In this document: positions 21,504-34,240 of the stretch, piece by piece
Numbering within the stretch: position 1 is the first letter of the stretch
How the letters are laid out: the number at the start of each line of letters is the position of its first letter
Assembly (NCBI GenBank): GCA_003254905.1
Contig: QANU01003806.1
Location: 57,432 to 121,431 of the forward strand
Direction of reading: 5' to 3'
DNA length: 64,000 nt
Origin: Nissolia schottii
Lineage: Eukaryota > Streptophyta > Magnoliopsida > Fabales > Fabaceae
Notes under the pieces: model-generated
The model's database searches: none
Told to the model about the DNA's origin: nothing
The model's input: only the letters and a program-made list of their open reading frames with translations
Made by a program: the position numbers and the translations under genes

Positions 21504-24500
21504 TCACATAACATCTTTGAGCATATCCTTTGTGAGCTCTTCAACCAGATCATTAGTTATTAGACGTTCTATATCTCTTTCCAAAATGTTGACCTCATCA
21601 TTGATTAATCCTGACCAATGGATTGATCCAAGATGTCGAGCCACCAAAGTATCAAGTGAATAAGAAGATAAGTCAGGTGGAGGATACAAAGAAACATGGA
21701 TAATGTCCCATACTGATTTCAACAGTTCCTTTCCGCAAGGCAGCGGCATCATGGAAGAGTTGCTTAGTTTCCTTCTGAATCTAGACATTGTCAAAGGGGG
21801 TCCAAGAACAGCTGGGAGTGCCTCATTTAACAAATCAAGCAAAACCTTGTGGTCTATTATCTTGTTCTCATTCTGGTCCTCCATAGAACTTTCATCGTTA
21901 TGCTCGACTGATTTCTTGCAAGATGCTTCCACTTCTTCAAAAACCGAGTTGCCAATAGGCTTTGCAAATGTGTCCCCTCTTAATAAATATTTATCCCATG
22001 AACCAAAGTACAGACCAGAAGCAATAAGTAGATTTCTTATGTAAGATTCTGCTGGATCCTCTAGTTGAACTAATTCAGATTCAACCGGCTCCTGTTTTGT
22101 CGTGAAGTCCTCTCGACCATCAGACTCAAGTTGATTGAGTTGTCTCCTTAACTCTGTCAAATTAACAAAGAGATCTATCAGCAAGACTTTGACATCTATA
22201 CAACCAAAGCATCAAAAAGTGTACACTGAAAACTCATCCTTGTTATTGTCACCAACATTACATTTCATACATGGAACATATTTTGTCTCATGCATGCATT
22301 TCAAACTGAAGTACCAAGATCAAATCAAACTACAGGTTGTTCCCTCTGAATCTGTCTATAATATTCCAGATATTCATTCAAATCAAATTCAATAACATTG
22401 ACAAGTCTTACAAGCTAGTTGTGCCATGCTGAAGCAAATAATATGCTCGTTTTGTATCTTTTTGTTAACCTCATTCCGTAGTTTTACCAACTTATGACAT
22501 ACCAGTTTTATAAACTAGGTTTTATAAGATATTCAAAAGGCATATAACAGACTTAAGAATTAAACGAGAACCCAAGTTTTGATAGATGGTTGCTATGACA
22601 AGTTATATAGCCTTTGAAGCAATTTATCCCAAAAGGAAATTCTGAAGTGAATTTAATATGAAAATCAATTTCTGATCTTGCAAGCTAGGTCAATTTCCAT
22701 TTCGAAGTAAAAGAATAAGGTAGTTTATTGATATAAATTCATGAGTTAAGCCTATGATATTGAACTCGCTGCTCAAAACATACCACTCAAACCAGAGCTG
22801 ATATCTCGGAAAACCTGGGGAACAATGTTGTCATCTCTCAAAGTCACGTCTGGAGTTGATATTGGACTGAAGTATTCAGTCCGTCTCCATAGTTCTTCGT
22901 GAACACTGCTGCAAACAGATGCAGGACTAGGAGGTACCTCAGTGGAGTTCTCCTAAATAATACAACAGAAAATTTGGAGGTTAGATAACAACTATATATG
23001 AAGTATAATTAAGAACAAAGATCATCATGGAGAATGGTGATTAAGTATATATCGGACTTACATGCCTATCACCAACATTCAGGAGAACTGTTGGTCCACT
23101 GGTGACATCTCTCACCGTAGAACCATATTCATTGCCTTGTGATTCTACCATTGATTGAATCCTTTTGCCAAAAAGCTTCCCTCTTAGACCAAGAGTATAT
23201 CTAAAACTGGAGACTCTCTCTTTAATATTAAATCTATCTTTTTTCCGTTTTTTAACATCACCGGACATAGTTTCAACAGCTTCAAGCTTCCTCCGAATAT
23301 GTGCACCAGTTAAAATGTGGCGGTCCTCTAGAAGAAGCTTCCCAAATGATGTTCCTGATCCTGATACAGGGGCGGACAAGGATCTTACAAGGTTCCTAGG
23401 GGACAACTCCCTTTGGAGCAATACATTGTCATCTGGATCATGCCTGAAAGATCCTGTTTGTATTTCTTTCTCCTCTTTTGAAATTTCCCAGTGGCTCATG
23501 CCATTGGCACACTTCTTTATATCTGCTGTTTGCTTTTGTCTAACTCTGTGATTATCTAATGCTTGCGACGTCGAGTTCCTAGAAGTCACCTGAGGAATGT
23601 CAACATGTGTTTCACTTCTCGCAACATTTCTTAGCCTCTCTGCCAAGAACTTCCTTGCGTCTCTATTGATAAATTCTGGGGAACTTGGTCCATTGAACTG
23701 CATATCACTTTTGTATGATCTTGTTGATTCCGAGCGGAGTAAATTTGTTTCAGCATCTCTAGTCACAGTTTCTCTGACCTGTTTTACTATATGACGAGCT
23801 ATTAGTTTAGGATCAGATGGTTTTTCATTGTAAGGTGTCTCAATTCCACTTCCTCGAACCACCAAACCCTTTTTGACAGTTTTCCCTTGTAGTTCAAATT
23901 TCAAACGCTCTCTCACCTCCTCAAGAAAATCTTCTATATTATTTCTCCCCTGTGAAGTGCCGGATGAACCCATCCGATTCTCTTCATGGTTGCATACGCT
24001 ATCAGGACCAGGTTTCAAGATAACTATCCGAGTGGGAGAAGAAGATCTATCTAATATGCTATAAGATTTCTTCATTAAGGACTCCTCGAAATCTCTACTT
24101 AATGTTCTGCTCCTTGAAGGAAACGATTTCTTTTGCATAGCTGGGATCAACTCCATTACATCATCGCAATATTCTGGACCACCAATGTCAGGTAGCTCTG
24201 ATTTGAACAAGTGGCTGTCAAGTTCTGCTAGCTTCTCCGTTGTTGCTCTCTGCGAACTTGAATTATGAGTCACCTTTTGCTTGTTCTGGTTCTCTTGGGC
24301 AAGCAATCGTCCAGAAACCCTGCCAATTTCAGCAACCTTTGAGCACTCCAGAAACCTTGCTGCTTGATATGCTTCAAACTCTTTCTTGAATTTCTGGAGT
24401 TCCTCTTCCTGAGGATGCTCCCGTGGCCTTGGTTTTCCGAAACTCTGGTTCCATCCATCATCATCCATGTCTTCATAAAATGAACCTAATTCCATTTGGC

Positions 24501-25573
24501 TGGAAGAATTGAAGTTATAAGAGCCCCAACTAACCGAATCGCTTCTGTTCATTCCCTTCTTTGAGAACTTCTTCCCCATATTTTCACTTGTCTTTTCTAA
24601 TGGAACAACAGATTTAGTCTCTAATGGCATCATATCTATCCCCATCAATCTTGCTACAAGGCTTGGCGCATTTTGTCTGGTGCTTGAGCTTTTGGATAGC
24701 TCCTCATTAATCAGTTTTTTCATTGAACCCATATTTGAACAGCGATTGTTCTCTGACAAGTCTTCTACTTGACAGTTGTACTGAAAATTCAAATCACAGT
24801 ACATTTCAATTCAAGAGTGGGAAGAGAGAAACATGTTATCATGAGATACTCCCCAAAAGAACTAGGCTTTACTGCTGTAGAAAAATTAATGTAGCTTAAA
24901 CCAACACTAAAACCATGACCAAGCCCTGTAGATAAGGTCGCTCACAACCTTGAAGACATTCTTCAAAAGGAACAAATTGGAAAAAGTTGCGAAGGCTATG
25001 ATCACCAAAAACCCAAGAATAGAGGAAGAAGGGAAAATGACGGTGTTTTTAGACCCTTAACAAGATAAACTTACTGGCAACTCTCCTTCGGGACAGAGGT
25101 TCTGAGATGTTTCTAACTGCAAATCTAGGCTATTCCGAGGAGCTTCAAGGCCTGCATGGAACACCATATAATAACAAAATCAGCAAAAACATGACAAAAT
25201 AAAAAAAGGTATCTTTAAATTTGCAACAAATTAATCAGCCTATGCAATTGGACTACTTCATCCCATTTAATGACATGATCGACAAACTTTGAAACATTAA
25301 ATGATACAAAAACAACAAATTAGCTACTAACGGCTTTTCTTTTTCAGAGAGGAAACATATGAAAACAGTGCACAATTGAGCTTCCTTATAGTTTATCTGC
25401 CCTCTATAGAATGTGCCTGGCAGTATAAACCAAAGAAAGCTTTTCATAGCATGAGTAAATTTTTTTTCTTCAATATATAAGCAACACTTACCACCTTGAT
25501 GTCTCTTATGAGCATGGACTTTCTTGGCCATCCTCCCCTGATTGAACTCAAAGATGTGTAATAAGCCTCCCAT
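21504..25573 (-). CDS. TRM / LONGIFOLIA-like protein with C-terminal DUF4378
   Basis: Exons on the minus strand: 25573-25492, 25151-25075, 24780-23062, 22952-22784, 22153-21504. They sum to 2697 nt, 898 aa. The N-terminus MGGLLHIFEFNQGRMAKKV is typical of this family. SLVARLMGID at residues 93-102 is the 'VARLMGL' motif shared by TRM and LONGIFOLIA proteins. The middle is Ser/Arg/Glu-rich and looks disordered. The C-terminus has a DUF4378-like block: AESYIRNLLIASGLYF, then a hydrophobic/acidic tail with LERDIERLITNDLVEELTKD. TRM proteins bind TON1 and microtubules and act in cell division-plane and elongation control. Which TRM subgroup this is I cannot say, so no symbol is given. It is transcribed in the same direction as PIG-H, about 1.9 kb away. 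Confidence 0.85.
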
Positions 25574-26720
25574 ACAGACAGAGGGTCCAGTCTACCAAAA
25601 GATTATCATGTCCTCAATCTCAGCTTCCATGTCTCGGTTCCTTAAAATTTCACTAATCTTTTTCTTTCGTCATGGATAATTTAAAGCGTAAACCGTTACA
25701 ATCCCTTTATACCCTATAATGGCACAAGTTACTCATGAATCAGTTAAAAAAGCAGGATAAAAAATAAAAAATCTGAACACCTTAAAATCGAATAACATCC
25801 GTCTGAGTAGTGAGATCGATCCAAATTGCATTTAAAGCAACCAAAACAAAATATATTACAAAAAAGAAACCAATCTACATATAAGACAAGAAAAAGGGCA
25901 TTTGGTTAGTGAATCAGTGATGCACTGGCTGTATGTCCAGCAGACTAGGAAAAAGGATTCAGAATTCTGTGAAAGAATCAACCAACTAATTGATTCACAT
26001 CAGAGCAGATAACCCTCAGTGTTCCCAATTTTGGATGCTGTGATCAAAAACTGCATTTTTGCATTTAGGATGTTGCTATTAATGGAGTACCAAAAAGGCC
26101 AATTAAAATTAGCATAAAATCAATAAATGTGAATTTAATATATGGGATGAATGAAACATGCACACCAATGAATATTTTGAAGATTCATGTGAACATGTCA
26201 ACTTAGCAAAATCTGAAAACTTTGACTTTCATGCTGACCCAAAAAGAGAAAGAGGCATTGTCTAAGCACCCCCAATAACCCAATTCAATTTCATCGTCAG
26301 AATCCATTCATGAAAAAGCCAATCAGAGAAACCCAACATCAAAGTTCTCCTGAGAAAATTGAAGGAAACCAACCAGCCCCAGAACTCTACAACTCAAAAT
26401 TGAGCTCAGAGCAAGCATTGTTATGGTGCATGGAAAATGATTCAACGATTCAAATTCCCACTGCTTTTTTTTTTTTCTGGGAAACCAAACACTTCAATTC
26501 ACAGACAGAAAGGGAAACAAGAGAGTAAAACACAGCATACCGGTGAAGAAGAAGGAGCAAGAACACGACACAGCGTGGCAATAACTAAAGCCTTGAGCTC
26601 TGAATCAATCACGCATTGAGAAAAAGGAGAAGGTGGGTGTGGTTGAAATGCAGAAAAGCTTCAAACTTGGTGGAAAATTTGAGATGGGTCGAGCAAAAAG
26701 GTTGAAATTTTGAAACCGGG
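25574..26720 (-). promoter_or_regulatory. 5' leader with a long intron for the DUF4378 gene
   Basis: A donor-like CTTCACCG then GTATGC occurs at about 26541 and an acceptor-like TTTTGGTAG at about 25592, 19 bases before the ATG. Together they suggest a 5'-UTR intron of about 0.95 kb. The leader exon would lie at about 26542-26700. Boundaries are inferred from consensus only. Confidence 0.45.
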
Positions 26721-26768
26721 ATTTTGCATAATGACTTAGCGAGAAAGAGAGTGAAAAGATTAAAACTT

Positions 26769-26850
26769 TATGAATAATAATAACAATATTATTATTAATT
26801 AATTAATAATAAATAAATAAATAAATAAATAATGATGATGATGACGACGA
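26769..26850. repeat. compound microsatellite (AAT/TTAA/AAAT/GAT)n
   Basis: Runs of AAT, ATTA, AAATA, ATGATG and GACGAC are visible in succession, just upstream of the DUF4378 gene leader. Confidence 0.85.
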
Positions 26851-29480
26851 CTACGATGACAGAAGAAAATGCTAAGGCTAGGAGGTTAGTAGTGTATAGG
26901 TATAGGGTAGAAAGACATTCATGGCTGGAAAGTGAAGGTTCCATTTCTACTATTTTCTTTATTAGCTAATCATTCTCTTTTTATTCCTTTTTTCTTAAAT
27001 TATTTTTTTTGTGATTTATTTGCAGCCAGCACCCAGCACCCAGCACCCAGCAGTGTGTAATGTTGTTGAAGACTTGAAGTGGCTCACAATCGTAAATATC
27101 TCGAACACTAACCTCTTAGGTTTGCCATTTCATTTTCCCTTTACTTACCATTTTTTTCCTTGAAAACTCGATTTAACTTAACTCAACTTAATGCTCTTTT
27201 ATAGAGAATAAAGATCTCTCACTGATAATTTTTTTTCAATTTTTAAAGCTTATGCAAGCTTAAGATTATTGATTAAGAAATTAAGATTTTCTATCACGTT
27301 GATTTCATATACAATATGTTATATGATTAAAAAGTAAAGATATATGCTCATTTAGATTGAATTACAAAAAAAAATTATTTTATTTATATTTTTAAATATA
27401 ACATTTTTTTAATAATTTTATTTACGTTTATCAAAAAATTACTAAAATTCACTTTCTCGTCCACTTTTTTGAGAAGTGGAATAATTTATAAAAAAAATAA
27501 TATTTTGTCATGTTTTATAATAAGTATTTTTTTAAAATTATATTTTAATGCTTGTTATTTCTTTAAAAAAATAAATTTTTAAAAATTAATTCAAACGGAT
27601 CCAAAATAATAAATATATTCCCCTGAATAAACTCATCTTTTTTTTTAAGGGAAAATGAAATAATTATATTCCTCATCTATTATTCATTAAAAGATCAATA
27701 ATCATATTACAATATAATAATCATGTAGGTAAATAAATAATAAAATAATAAACATAAAATTTCTCATTTTGAAGAGACGAGGCATCCCTATTCACTAAAA
27801 TAAACTAAAAGTGAACGAAGAGAAAGTGGGGTGGGGGACACTATTTTAAGAGCGTTTTTGTATTCCTTTTAAACTTGTTATTATTACCGTTTGGCTTTGA
27901 TTACTTATAATTTGGAAATTAGTAGGAAAAACTTTCTCTCTGAATTAGATGTGACGTGTTGTTATCATGTCGGGAATTAAAGTTCACTGTTTCTTATACA
28001 TGCGAACAAAATATGTTATAGGCCCACTTATAGGACAACTTAACCATTCTTTTAATTTTTTTTCTTTTTATATATGGGACAGTTGTTTGAATTATTATAA
28101 AGAATACAAGTATGATTCTGATACTATTTTAAAATTAAGGGAGTGTAACTTAACTCAAAAATTAATTTAATGAAAAAGAATTATGTAAATTATTGTAAAG
28201 ATTATATTGATCATATTTCTACATAATATTAGACATTTATAATGTGACGATAGTAAGACTATACATTTACTTATGACTTCCTAACATTAAATATAAGATA
28301 AATTCTCATATTATGTTAAATTTTGGTAGATTTAACTAGACTCCAAATACTAACTCTGAGAGCAGGTTGTTTAAACTTTTACATGAGAGCAGTTTAGGAG
28401 ATTAAAAGAGAATGAAAAACTGACATACATACATAAATAAATAAATAAATAAATAAATAACCTGACATGCATATTTGATTAATGGAGCCATTAGTTAGTG
28501 CACGCAACTAACAGCTCACCCAAGATGTGAGAGCTGAATAAATATTTGTATAACTTATGAATTGTATATAATGCATGTTTTACACTATGCATTTTTTTTT
28601 ACATATTTTTTTAAATATTATAAATAAATTAAATTTAATGATGTATTTCAAAAACATAGAAGTACTTCCAAAGGAAAGGCAGTGGCTTTTCGTAGTCCAC
28701 TTGGCGCCAAGCCAGGCGACTCCCTTTCACATTCCATTTTGGATTCGTTTATTTGTCCTCTTTCTTTTTTCTGCTATTCATTCATTCTTCACCGTCACGC
28801 GCCATACTATATTTATTCAATAGTATATTTAAATAGTATGTTTGTCCTCTTTGAGCTAATTATTCAATAGTATATTTAAATATCAATGTGAAGTAGTTAA
28901 GGTGGTGCAACCCTTCGTATTTAAACTCTGGTGACTATGTTTGATATTAGAGATAAGATATGAGGATAGAGATTGAGAAATTTTTGTCTTTCCAAATTCT
29001 AATTTTGTGTCTCTTAGACAAAAAAAATTTGTTTCCTTTATTTTAACTTTAATAAGATATAGAAAATACAAAAAATTTATGTTCTCATGTATTTGTCTTT
29101 GATATCAAATGCAATTCATGTGTACAAGAAGGCTTACGGTCGAGTCAAGTTGAATTAGTCAATTTCATGCTAATAGGGTCTAGAAAATTGAGACCAAAAT
29201 ATTCTATTTAAATTATATTAATGTGATTATGTAATTTTCTCTATACATGTCTATAAATGGGAGAGAGTTCTAAAAATTGAATATAATTACGTCACATGCC
29301 GAATTCTTATTGATCAAGTTAGGGTTAAGAAAAAATGAAAATTGATGTTTGTGCAGATAACCTCCACGTCAGAAAATCTTTTTCAATACACAAATATGGG
29401 GCAGAAAAAGAGAGTTTTTCAAAATATAGGGCGTGTAAAAATTTTACATTTATCCAAGGCTAAATTCTGAAATCATCATA
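26851..29480. other. AT-rich intergenic DNA with microsatellites
   Basis: No supported gene is present. Notable text includes CAGCACC repeated three to four times at about 27028-27050, an (AAAT)n run at about 28431-28460, and a 22-bp direct repeat (tattcaatagtatatttaaa core) at about 28813-28834 and 28861-28882. Confidence 0.5.
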
Positions 29481-30289
29481 CCTTGAAGTGATTTTATAAA
29501 TTAAAAAAATTTAAAAGAAAAATTCTAGTTGGTATTGAAATAGCTGAGTGTCATCATGATTTCAAGTTTCAGTAGAGTCTGATTTTGAAGCACGTTAGGT
29601 GGGGAGGGGATAGGGCTGCAGGTGAGGACAAGAATTGAAATCGCCAGATGTCATGGCAATTTTAGGTGTGGTAGCAGGCTTTGACCACACTTCTCGGTGC
29701 AGAAACGTGAAGTGAAGGAGATGAAGGTTTTTCCCATCAAGTTTATAAATATATCCACTTCCACTTCTTCTTCATCAAATCAATTTTCATTCACAATTTT
29801 TTCAGAGGAATAGTGTTAAGAATTCATCTATATTTTTAGTTAAAAATAATGTTAGGATGGTGAGACATCCGAAGTATGATGATATTGTGGATCTCTTGTT
29901 ACACAGTAAAAGTGCTTGAGAATGATTAGGTCATGTTATATTTTATTCAAGTACATATCCATTATTGATGTTATATTATATTGTTTACATTTTTAAGTAT
30001 TTTGTTAAAAAGTGGACAAAGTATACTCTGCATTTGCTTTACTATGAGGATCATGTGTACCAAAAATGTGTGTGTACACTGACATTTAAAAAAACATAGT
30101 AAAATGTACTTCTTATTTGTTTATTTTTTTAAGTATGTCATTAAAAGGTGAGACACAAAGTATGTTCTACACTTGTCTTACTATTAGGATCCTGTGTATT
30201 AGAAATGTTTATGTACTTTGACATTTAAAAAAATCTAATAAAAAATACTTGTTATTTTTTAATGTTAATTTATTATTACAGAAGGCGCA

Positions 30290-32280
30290 GTCGTTGCGAA
30301 CTAGACACAAGGTTATTGATCCACCAAATCCCCTTATACGACCGTATCTAGAAAATGTCAGCTTGTTACAGGCGACTTTGTTACCTCAAGTTGGAGTGAA
30401 CCAAGCACTTATTGTTGCACTTGTTGAGCGATGGAGGTCAGAGGCCCATACGTTTCATCTACCACATGGCAAGTGTGCGGTCACATTAGAAGATGTGAGG
30501 ATGTTACTTGAGATTTGTGGTGATGATGAAGCCTTAATCGCACCTGAGGTAATATTCATCGGATCATCTCTTGTAAATCTATGCAAGGAATCTGTTGGAA
30601 GAACACCTGTTCTCGCTGATATAAAGGGATCGTTCATCACTTCGTTATGGCTCAACGATAATTTTGGCATCGATATCTGCAACGATATCGATGAATATGA
30701 CATGCAACAGATAGCGCAAGGGCATGCCTGCAGATATATATTACGGTTGATTGACAAATTTATTTTTGTAATAAGCATGGTAATTGGGTCCATGCGAAGT
30801 ATTTGGTTGTTCTTCGAGATTTGGACACCACTGGAAAGTATAGTTGGGGTTCAATTATCCTTGTTGTACTTGATAGATCTTTATATTGCGTTACATGCTC
30901 CAAATGTAAAGCAATCAGTGGTTGCATAGTGTTCCTTCAAGCATGACCATTTTACAGATTTCCTAAACTTATTCCTACACCGCATGACACAGACCAGTTC
31001 CAATTTCCCCTTGCAGCAAGGTAAAAGTTTATTTACATGACAGTAATGATATTTAATTTATTTTAATAGATCGTATTTTGTATATGGTCGATTTAATTAT
31101 TATAGTAATTTGCAGATGGATTGGTCATGTATATGTTGCTAATGTCCATCCTAGTAAGATCAAAGAAATAAGAATCACCATAAATGATATGTAACAAGAC
31201 GAGGTAACAATTAATTAAAATATTGTAAACAATTGCATTAATATTTGTATCTAATTTATTATATTTATGAAGTTTATATGATAGTCATATTGACAATCAC
31301 AAGTTGTTGCAATCATCCCAATAGACGTGAGGAATAAACGATCTATATGGTCAGTAGTATGTCTACTCATTTGCTTTGAGATTTTTGAGTGGCATGCAAT
31401 TGATCACGTGTTGCGGCAATTTAGTCTTGTTTAGACGGTGCTTATTGGCCTAGTGACAATATTCTGGGTCATGCGGATAATTATGATAAGAGGGGAAATT
31501 TGCAAGGACTAGCATTGATAAATTGGGTGTAAAGGCATTATCAATGGATTCAGAGGTGGGTTAATCGCGTTACACTGGTCACCGAGCAGCTCATAACTTA
31601 TAGACCCACCATGCAGTATTGACATTGGTATACGAAGAATGGTCAAAGATTTCTTAAACTGATACACGATTATCAACAACTACCTAATGTTTGGCAGACA
31701 TATTTTCCCTTGCCGCCACATGGTAATGTGCCCCCACCACATGAATTGGGTGATGCGCTCTCGCAAGGTTTCTACGCACCGGGCCTCGACAGGGTTTCTA
31801 TGCATCGGGGACCCCATAACATTTATTTGCTCAGCCGCCCCGCAACATGATTTCTTTGCTCTGCCTCTCCAACATGGTATATTTGCTCAACAACCCCCCT
31901 TGCCATTGCAATAGAATTTTAACACTCAATTGTCAACTCAATTATGACAACAATACGGTGATTTGTCATCGTGGGCCATGGCTCAACAATTTCAACAAAT
32001 TGATGAGAACTTTGAATTATTGAACCTTGGTCCCTCTTCATCTCAACCTCCTCAAAATGAAACTCATGATTTTGAAGTGACTCCATCTCCATACAAACCT
32101 GACACACGATCTCCTCTTGCTAGGTAAGTCATTCGAATGACTAGGCCTTGGTCATTCAAATGAATCCCTGAATTTTTTAACTGAGAGCACAACAGATGAG
32201 TCATTCGAATGACTAGTGTGTATTGGCTAACAATCATATGCTAGGAGGTATTTTCATGTAGAATCTTCTTCAAGATCTAG
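30290..32280 (+). pseudogene. decayed plant mobile domain (MAIN/MAIL-like) gene
   Basis: The frame from an acceptor near 30282 reads RTRHKVIDPPNPLIRPYLEN and later HLPHGKCAVTLEDVRMLLEI, the signature of the plant mobile domain shared by MAIN/MAIL1 proteins and by Mutator and Gypsy elements. Similarity resumes with shifts and stops downstream: a piece near 31110-31190 (WIGHVYVANVHPSKIKEI), one near 31330-31430 (ICFEIFEWHAIDHVLRQF), one near 31500-31700 (GLALINWV, then HYQWIQRWVNRVT) and a Gln/Pro/Ser-rich tail at 31980-32130. A final intron with donor CTAG/gtaagt at 32123 and an exon restarting at about 32249 is cut by another repeat at 32281. Several in-frame stops show that the gene is dead. 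Confidence 0.8.
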
Positions 32281-34240
32281 TGTCATGCCCCAAATTACGG
32301 CATGACCATACGTAGGGCTACTGCCCTATGAAAGCGCTGAAGTGGTATACAAAACATGTAATAAATGCAAATGCTAAATAAATACTGGCTGCTTCTTTTA
32401 ATTAATAACTGAAAATTAATTACATAGTATCTGAACTGAAATATAAATAAATTACAAAGTAATAATATTTGAAATAAAGTTCATGATAAACTACTATGGA
32501 CCCCACCCTAGATGTCTGGAGTATAACTACTAAAATACTTTTGGTAGACCCCACTGCGAAACGGAGCTTACCATTGATGTTGGATCCTCGCTGCTACTGG
32601 ACGAGGGGGACATCCTCACTATCCTTGGTCGAATCTAAAATGGTTTGACAGAGGGGTGAATTGTCAACTCAGTGGTAGATACCTCGGTACCACGCACATA
32701 GCAAGTACTGCAGACAATGTCACTTCATATACATACATACACACACACACACACATATATAGCACAAGAAATGAGTACAATAACAAATATATTACAAAAC
32801 TGCATAACTGTATGGTTTAATGAACTACACATATAATGAACAAAATGTGTATACTGAAATAAATTGATTAAATTGGATAACTATTGGATAAACTGAATTG
32901 ATAACTAAAATTGTACATATGCCTACGTCCTTGGTGGAGGAGCATGATTCAAGGGAGTCGCAGCTTGACCTTACTTCACCAGGAGTAATTCCGGGTGTTT
33001 CCAATACCCACGCAACCCGAATACCTGTGAGGGTATACATACCCTAATGTGAGGAGCATGGCTCTCAGAGGTTTGATAAGGCACGCGTGTTATACCTAAT
33101 GCTCATAACGGGTAGGGGACGCTTGCTGTAACTGGTGCGCCTGGCACTCATATCTGCACACGTGCCTTAACTGGTGGGTCTGGGTCACGAGATCGTAGGA
33201 CCTCGTATTGTTCTAAGTCATCTAACCAGGGTCTACTATTCGTCAAGTCTTTTAGGGGAAATGTCTTTGATTACCCAAGTTGTTAAGGCCTAAATTACTG
33301 ATTATGACAAGTGTGTCCTTCTTTAACTAATCTTTGTTTATTAGTCCGACCTAAGGACTAAGGTCCTATACTTAGGACATGATTCTCAGGTAAGAGAGGT
33401 GCATCACAAACAGACAACTTAAGTACCAAGTCTTGCCTTAGCCAGAACCTGCCCCTCGTTAGGGTCTCAACTTTAATTGGAGTCTTTATTATAAAGTCTT
33501 ATGTATAAGCATAACCTAGTATCTCTAAGGATATCAAACCTATGGGTTATGGTCTCTGTCTTAACATAACATAGCATAATATAGCATGGCATATATAACA
33601 AGGCATATGGCATAACATATCATGGCATAATAGCAATTACTGAGCATACATGTATCTGACTAGCATGTTATAACTAAATAAATTATCTAATAAGTCCCTA
33701 ACATGTCATGGCATAACTAAATCAATTGGTGGACCACCAAAGTGGGACCACCGACGCACCGGGACCGCTACTCACTTGGAATGTCGCGAAAATGAGGAAC
33801 GCTGGCACTGGGAACTCCTAGCAACATGACGTTGGCACCTGGAAAGCAAACCAAAACCACCATTAGAACCCATACAGCAAAACTTTAAATTGACAAGCCC
33901 CGCAGTAGCGATTCTAGCATCGCTACGGCATTCCGGTATCACCATGGCATCCTGAAGACCATCATAGGCCACCACTAACACGGCAACTACCTAGGCCATC
34001 TTAAAAGAAGGAGTGGCAACCCACCAAGTGGGACAGGTGAGTCCCTCCCCTTTTTAGATAGCTGTAGCGTCTCAGGACACCGCTTAGGCTCTTCTATCTT
34101 CTACAAGTCTTCTCTTCCACCGTTTTCGCCAGAGTCTTCACCTCTTGCATTTTTGCCAAAGTCTTCCCAATCTTCATCCAATAGTACCTGTAAAGTGGTG
34201 CCAGACCTCAGGGTAATAGCACTTACATTCACCCTAGGGT
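32281..34240. mobile_element. unclassified repeat, LTR-like, inserted in the mobile-domain gene
   Basis: The sequence changes abruptly at TGTCATGCCCCAAATTACGG, a typical LTR-type start, and stays non-coding for about 1.9 kb. It contains a (CA)n run at about 32740-32757 and an imperfect array of 'catggcata/cataacata' units at about 33560-33640. The right border is uncertain; text up to about 34240 is unlike the gag remnant that follows. I found no matching second LTR, so a solo LTR or truncated element is possible. Confidence 0.4.

Noticed and set aside
23165..24064. Plus-strand open frames opposite the DUF4378 gene
   Set aside because: They are shadows of its large third exon and match no known domain.
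29740..29760. TATA-like text (TTTATAAATATATCC) as promoter of a live gene
   Set aside because: The only gene downstream is the decayed mobile-domain copy with several stops. It may be that element's old promoter.
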